A DNA stretch of 10,356 bases from a bacterium (lineage in GTDB: Bacteria > Nitrospinota_A > UBA7883 > JACRGQ01). The notes below the pieces were generated by a model, which ran no database searches, had not been told where the DNA came from, and was given only the letters and a program-made list of their open reading frames with translations. Every line of letters begins with the position of its first letter. The stretch's first letter is position 1. Both the position numbers and the translations under genes were made by a program. Positions 6,772 through 10,356 of this stretch are shown here, piece by piece. The stretch covers positions 1-10,356 of the forward strand of contig JAKAGL010000061.1 in assembly GCA_021815535.1 (NCBI GenBank), given 5' to 3'.

Positions 6772-7602
6772 GTGAAGCTGACAAAAGACGTTAATGAGCT
6801 GATGGAGATCGCGCGCCGGATGCGCGTTGATATCCTTACTATGATCCATGCGGCTGGCAGCGGGCACCCGGGCGGTTCCCTTTCGGCCATCGACATGCTG
6901 GTGGCGCTCTACTGCGGCGCGATGGATCACGGTCCGGAACGCAAGAAAAGGGATCGGCGCGACAAGTTCGTCCTTTCCAAGGGGCATGGCGCCCCGGCAT
7001 TGTATGCGGTGCTGGCCGAATGCGGCTATTTCGGCAGAGAGCACCTCAAAACCCTGCGTCAATACGAAAGCATTTTAAGCGGCCACCCGTACGCCCCTTC
7101 CACCCCCGGGGTTGAGATCACCACCGGCTCGCTCGGTCAGGGACTTTCGCAGGCGAACGGATTGGCTTTGGCCAACCGGCTCGACGGGCAAGACACCTTT
7201 GTCTACGCCATGATGGGGGACGGTGAAACGCAGGAAGGGCAGATATGGGAAGCGGCCATGACCGCCGCCCACTACAAGCTGGGTAACCTCATTGCGTTTC
7301 TGGATAACAACGAATTGCAGATCGACGGGTTTGTATGCGACGTGATGGGCATCGAGCCGATAGGGAAGAAGTGGGAAGCGTTCGGTTGGCATGTGCAACA
7401 GATCGACGGCCATGATTTCGGGCAGATCTTCAACGCGATCGACAATGCGAAAAAAGTCACGGATAAACCGTCGCTGATTTGGGCGCGTACGGTGAAAGGC
7501 AAAGGAGTTTCGTTTATGGAGCGGCTGGCCAAATGGCACGGCACCGCCCCCAGCACGGATGAACTGAACAAGGCGCTGGCCGAGCTTGGGGAGAAACCGT
7601 AA
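6772..7602 (+). CDS. Transketolase, N-terminal (TPP pyrophosphate-binding) subunit
   Basis: First half of a two-gene transketolase, a thiamine diphosphate enzyme moving two-carbon ketol units between pentose-phosphate and glycolytic sugars. The 276-residue product carries only the PP domain: AAGSGHPGGSLS at 27-38 with conserved His32, SKGHG at 69-73, TTGSLGQGLSQANG at 117-130, and the TPP/Mg2+ signature GDGETQEGQIWEAA at 149-162 ending in DNN at 178-180. GKGVSFME at 243-250 marks the end of the domain. It starts at GTG 6772 with GGGGGT about five bases upstream. TAA at 7600-7602 is followed after one base by the ATG of the partner, so the gene is a natural split form rather than a broken full-length gene: both halves have complete domains. 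DXPS is disfavoured because that enzyme is a single chain. Confidence 0.93.
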   Translation: MKLTKDVNELMEIARRMRVDILTMIHAAGSGHPGGSLSAIDMLVALYCGAMDHGPERKKRDRRDKFVLSKGHGAPALYAVLAECGYFGREHLKTLRQYESILSGHPYAPSTPGVEITTGSLGQGLSQANGLALANRLDGQDTFVYAMMGDGETQEGQIWEAAMTAAHYKLGNLIAFLDNNELQIDGFVCDVMGIEPIGKKWEAFGWHVQQIDGHDFGQIFNAIDNAKKVTDKPSLIWARTVKGKGVSFMERLAKWHGTAPSTDELNKALAELGEKP

Positions 7603-7603
7603 T

Positions 7604-8560
7604 ATGGCCGAGATGCTTGCGTTACGCGATTACTATGGCAAAACCGTTGCCGAATTGGGAAAAACCAACAAGGATATCGTGGTGCTGGACGCCGATCTTT
7701 CCGGCAGCACCCGCACGTCGACATTCGCCAAGGCGTTCCCGGAACGCTTCTTCAATATGGGCGTCGCCGAGCAGGACATGATAGGGACTGCCGCGGGGCT
7801 TGCCGCCGGCGGCAAGATACCGTTCGCCTCCACCTTTGCCATTTTCGCCTCAGGGCGGGCGTGGGAACAGGTCCGGCAGGCGGTCGGCTACCCTCACCAG
7901 AATGTGAAGATCATCGCCACGCACGGCGGCATCACCGTCGGGCCTGATGGCCCATCGCACCAGGCGGGAGAGGATATCGCCCTGATGCGCGCCATTCCCG
8001 GCCTGACCGTTATCATGCCGGCCGATGCCCATGAAACCGCCGCGGCGGTGCGCTGGGCGGCCGGGTACGTCGGGCCGGTTTACATCCGTCTCACGCGTGA
8101 TAAGTTCCCGGTGGTGTTCAACGATTCCAAAACGTTCACTCCGGGCAAAGGAGAGCACCTTAAAAAGGGGACGGATGTTACCTTCATCGCCTGCGGGTTG
8201 ATGACGAGCATTGCGCTGGAAGCCGCCGCGCTTCTTGAAAAAGAAGGAGTTTTGGCGGGAGTGGTGAACATGGCCTCTATCAAGCCGATCGACCATGAGC
8301 TCATCGTGCGGGTTGCCGCCGAAAGCGGCGCGTTGGTTGCGGCCGAAGAGCATAGCATCATCGGCGGGCTGGGAAGCGCGGTGACGGAAGTGGTGGCGGA
8401 AAACAACCCGGTGCCGGTCATCCGTGTGGGCATTCAGGATGATTACATATCGTCCGGCGCCCCTGAAGAGCTTCTGGATGCTTGCGGATTTACCGCTGCG
8501 GGGCTGGCTGATGCTGCGCGCCGTGCGGTACAATTGAAAAAACAAGCGGCTTCCCGCTGA
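7604..8560 (+). CDS. Transketolase, C-terminal (pyrimidine-binding and C-terminal domain) subunit
   Basis: Second half of the split transketolase, 318 residues. The pyrimidine-binding domain occupies roughly residues 5-165: VLDADLSGST at 27-36, FNMGVAEQDMIGTAAGLA at 50-67 with the cofactor-activating glutamate E56, STFAIF at 76-81, and THGGITVGPDGPSHQ at 106-120. The transketolase C-terminal domain follows from about residue 185, with TFIACGLM at 193-200, NMASIKPID at 222-230, EEHSIIGGLGSAV at 248-260 and a terminal GAPEELL. The start is placed at ATG 7604, one base after the stop of the N-terminal half, with GGGGAG about 11 bases upstream. A TTG at 7586 would add six residues inside the neighbouring gene and is unnecessary. 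The active enzyme is expected to be a heterotetramer of both subunits. Confidence 0.93.
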   Translation: MAEMLALRDYYGKTVAELGKTNKDIVVLDADLSGSTRTSTFAKAFPERFFNMGVAEQDMIGTAAGLAAGGKIPFASTFAIFASGRAWEQVRQAVGYPHQNVKIIATHGGITVGPDGPSHQAGEDIALMRAIPGLTVIMPADAHETAAAVRWAAGYVGPVYIRLTRDKFPVVFNDSKTFTPGKGEHLKKGTDVTFIACGLMTSIALEAAALLEKEGVLAGVVNMASIKPIDHELIVRVAAESGALVAAEEHSIIGGLGSAVTEVVAENNPVPVIRVGIQDDYISSGAPEELLDACGFTAAGLADAARRAVQLKKQAASR

Positions 8561-8586
8561 CTGCCGCTTAACACGGAGGAATCTGG

Positions 8587-9078
8587 ATGAAAGCGGTATA
8601 TCCGGGGACGTTCGACCCGATCACCAACGGTCACCTCGACCTTATTACCCGTTCACTTTCCGTGTTTGATTCGATCATCATTGCGGTGGCGGTGAATCCG
8701 GCCAAAAAGCCGCTCTTTCCCGTGAAAGAACGGGTCGATCTCGTCCGTAAAGCCACTGGGGCATACAGTGGCCGCGTCAAGGTGGAAGCGTTCGACAACC
8801 TGTTGGTCGATTTTTGCATGTCGTGCGGCGTGCACACGGTGGTGCGCGGCCTGCGGGCCGTTTCCGATTTTGAATACGAATTGCAGCTGAGCCAGATGAA
8901 CCGGAAAATAAACAAGAAGGTGGAAACGGTATTTATGATGCCCAGCGAGGAGTATACCTTCATAAGTTCGAAAATCATCAAAGAGGTGGCGGGGTTGGGC
9001 GGCGACATCACGGCCCTCGTGCCGCCCGCAGTCGCCGGTGCATTGCGGCGCAAGCTGAATGCCAAGGGGAGGAAATGA
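8587..9078 (+). CDS. coaD: Phosphopantetheine adenylyltransferase
   Basis: Cytoplasmic enzyme of the penultimate CoA step, transferring AMP from ATP to 4'-phosphopantetheine to give dephospho-CoA. The product has 163 residues, close to the usual 159-165. It shows the nucleotidyltransferase signature YPGTFDPITNGH at 5-16 (the T/HxGH-type motif ending in His16), NPAKKPLF at 37-44, VRGLRAVSDFEYE at 86-98, and the C-terminal SSKIIKE at 127-133, together diagnostic for CoaD. A strong ribosome site GGAGGA at 8575-8580 lies six bases before the ATG. It begins 26 bases after the transketolase stop, so it is probably in the same operon, and its TGA lies two bases before the next start. It acts in the same pathway as PanB on the opposite strand. 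Confidence 0.96.
   Translation: MKAVYPGTFDPITNGHLDLITRSLSVFDSIIIAVAVNPAKKPLFPVKERVDLVRKATGAYSGRVKVEAFDNLLVDFCMSCGVHTVVRGLRAVSDFEYELQLSQMNRKINKKVETVFMMPSEEYTFISSKIIKEVAGLGGDITALVPPAVAGALRRKLNAKGRK
9065..9072 (+). promoter_or_regulatory. Ribosome binding site that decides the aminotransferase start
   Basis: AGGGGAGG lies inside the last codons of coaD. It is only two bases from the ATG at 9075, which overlaps the coaD stop as ATGA, but eight bases from the ATG at 9081. Normal Shine-Dalgarno spacing therefore favours 9081, and the protein then begins MKLARRMD, like many homologues. Confidence 0.65.
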
Positions 9079-9080
9079 AT

Positions 9081-10271
9081 ATGAAACTTGCGCGGAGGAT
9101 GGACTCATTCCAGGAATCGGCCACGATGGAAGTGGCGGGCCGCATAACGGCGTTGAACGCGAAAGGGAAGGACATTATCTCCTTCGCCGCCGGCGAGCCC
9201 GATTTCGATGTGCCGGAAACGGCCAAGGAGGCCGCCATCAAGGCGATCCGGGAGGGAAAGAACAAATACGCTCCCGTTGCCGGCAACGACCAGATAAAAA
9301 CCGCCATCGTTGAATTTACCAGCCGCCAGCTCGGCGTCGATTACGGTAAAAGCCAGTGCATCGTTTCGATGGGGGCCAAGCACTCGCTTTACAACATTTC
9401 GCAGGTGTTGTTCGACGAGTGGGATGAGGTCATTATATTTTCCCCGTACTGGGTCACCTACCCCAGCCAGGTGTTGCTTGCGGGAGCCAAGCCGGTCTTT
9501 GTGCACTGCCGCCCCGAAAACGGGTTTAATCCCGACATGGATGAGTTGAAATCGAAAATAACTTCCGCCACCAAGGCGATCATCCTCAACTCACCGTGCA
9601 ACCCGACCGGCGCGGTTTATTCCAACGAAACCATCCGCAAGATAGCGGACATCGCGGTGAACGACGACATCTATCTCATCTCGGATGAGATATACGACGC
9701 CATTGTTTATGACGGCCATAAACACCTATCCCCGGTGCAGTTGGGTGCGGACGTGAAGGACCGCACCATTTTGGTGAACGGCATGTCCAAGAGTTTTTCC
9801 ATGACCGGATGGCGGCTCGGCCACGCATTGGGGCCGGAGCCGATCATCAAGGCAATGGTGAAACTGCAGAGCCAATCCACCAGCAACCCCGTGACGCCAA
9901 TGATGCTGGCGGCCGCGGAGGCGCTGAAAGATACGGCGTTCTTCGAAACCCGCACGGCGGAATTCAAAAAACGGCGCGACATCATCGTCGGCGCTCTCAA
10001 CTTGATGGATGGCGTTTCGTGCGTTGTCCCCAAAGGGGCGTTCTACGCATTCCCCAATTTTAACGGCTGGCTTGGCAGGAGTTACGAGGGGGAAGTCATC
10101 CGCGATTCGGTGCAATTGGCAAACCTGCTGATCGACCACGCGGGGGTCGGCCCGGTGCCGGGCGTGGCGTTCGGCGCGGAAGGCTATTTGCGTTTCAGCT
10201 ATGCAATGGCCACCGAACGGATCGAAGAGGGGATGCGCCGCCTGAAGGCCTTCGGCGAAAGGCTTTCATAG
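9081..10271 (+). CDS. aspC: Pyridoxal-phosphate aspartate aminotransferase (class I, subgroup Ib type)
   Basis: Predicted cytoplasmic enzyme interconverting aspartate plus 2-oxoglutarate with oxaloacetate plus glutamate. It has 396 residues from the chosen ATG. Motifs in this numbering are FAAGEPDFDVP at 35-45 (substrate-side glycine loop), NKYAPVAG at 61-68, CNPTGA at 173-178, SDEIYD at 201-206 with PLP contacts D202 and Y205, the Schiff-base lysine K237 in MSKSFSMTGWRLG at 235-247, and LRFSYA at 370-375 with the carboxylate-binding Arg371. It is clearly a different subgroup from DapL at 5306-6541, although both share the fold. Related enzymes can also accept prephenate or aromatic substrates, so specificity is inferred. 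A start at 9075 (398 residues) overlapping the coaD stop is possible. It sits directly behind coaD, an order I recall from deltaproteobacteria. Confidence 0.9.
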   Translation: MKLARRMDSFQESATMEVAGRITALNAKGKDIISFAAGEPDFDVPETAKEAAIKAIREGKNKYAPVAGNDQIKTAIVEFTSRQLGVDYGKSQCIVSMGAKHSLYNISQVLFDEWDEVIIFSPYWVTYPSQVLLAGAKPVFVHCRPENGFNPDMDELKSKITSATKAIILNSPCNPTGAVYSNETIRKIADIAVNDDIYLISDEIYDAIVYDGHKHLSPVQLGADVKDRTILVNGMSKSFSMTGWRLGHALGPEPIIKAMVKLQSQSTSNPVTPMMLAAAEALKDTAFFETRTAEFKKRRDIIVGALNLMDGVSCVVPKGAFYAFPNFNGWLGRSYEGEVIRDSVQLANLLIDHAGVGPVPGVAFGAEGYLRFSYAMATERIEEGMRRLKAFGERLS

Positions 10272-10308
10272 CATTTACGGTTATCGGCACGATCAGGAGA
10301 GGCACAAC

Positions 10309-10356
10309 ATGACGACTAAGGGAAATACGTGCGGCATCGCCGGCGCGGCGATCATG
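10309..10356 (+). CDS. 5' end of an unidentified protein, possibly MurJ-like lipid II flippase
   Basis: ATG at 10309 has a good AGGAG ribosome site at 10295-10299 and opens a frame that stays open for 16 codons to the window edge (MTTKGNTCGIAGAAIM). It starts 37 bases after the aminotransferase stop on the same strand, so it is probably the next operon gene. The GIAGAAIM stretch resembles the first hydrophobic segment of MurJ/MATE-type flippases, which often read GIVGAATL there. Sixteen residues are too few for identification, so the MurJ suggestion is a guess. Confidence 0.5.
   Translation, partial: MTTKGNTCGIAGAAIM

Noticed and set aside
1..10356. CRISPR arrays, insertion sequences, tRNA/rRNA genes, toxin-antitoxin pairs or defence genes.
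   Set aside because: No regularly spaced repeats, transposase motifs, RNA-gene signatures or phage-like genes were seen. Nearly all of the window is accounted for by housekeeping genes.

Overview
The window is compact bacterial chromosome at roughly 57-60 % G+C (estimated by eye). It has two divergently transcribed housekeeping gene blocks and no sign of mobile DNA, CRISPR, rRNA or tRNA. The gene set (Kef-type antiporter, heptose-kinase-like GHMP kinase, LL-diaminopimelate aminotransferase, split transketolase, folK next to a deoxynucleoside kinase next to panB) suggests a Gram-negative outside the Gammaproteobacteria. A deltaproteobacterial, Nitrospinota-like or related uncultured lineage would fit. 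This lineage guess is inferred from remembered gene families and gene order, not from a search, and is weak.

Left block, minus strand, read from about 6600 down to 1: dapL (lysine and meso-diaminopimelate synthesis), folK (folate), a deoxynucleoside kinase (nucleotide salvage) and panB (first step of pantothenate/CoA synthesis) lie close together and probably form one operon. A 339-base gap with no convincing gene follows. After it come a GHMP sugar kinase and a CPA2/Kef antiporter whose stop and start codons share one base (TGATG). The antiporter gene runs off the left edge.

Right block, plus strand, from about 6688 to the right edge: the N-terminal and C-terminal halves of a split transketolase are separated by one base. 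They are followed by coaD (penultimate step of CoA synthesis), an aspartate-type aminotransferase, and the first 16 codons of a further gene that may be murJ.

The blocks diverge from a 230-base region at 6542-6771. It carries a candidate sigma70 promoter in each direction, each with a 17-base spacer, and a 7-bp inverted repeat touching the -35 box of the leftward promoter. Together the genes supply building blocks: aspartate feeds both the lysine/peptidoglycan precursor and, via beta-alanine, pantothenate; PanB and CoaD act in one pathway; transketolase supplies pentose and erythrose phosphates. I see no new defence or mobile system. The points most worth checking are the GHMP kinase/antiporter pairing, the deoxynucleoside kinase inside a folate-pantothenate operon, the divergent promoter region, and a coding-like but unsupported ORF in the 2878-3216 gap.
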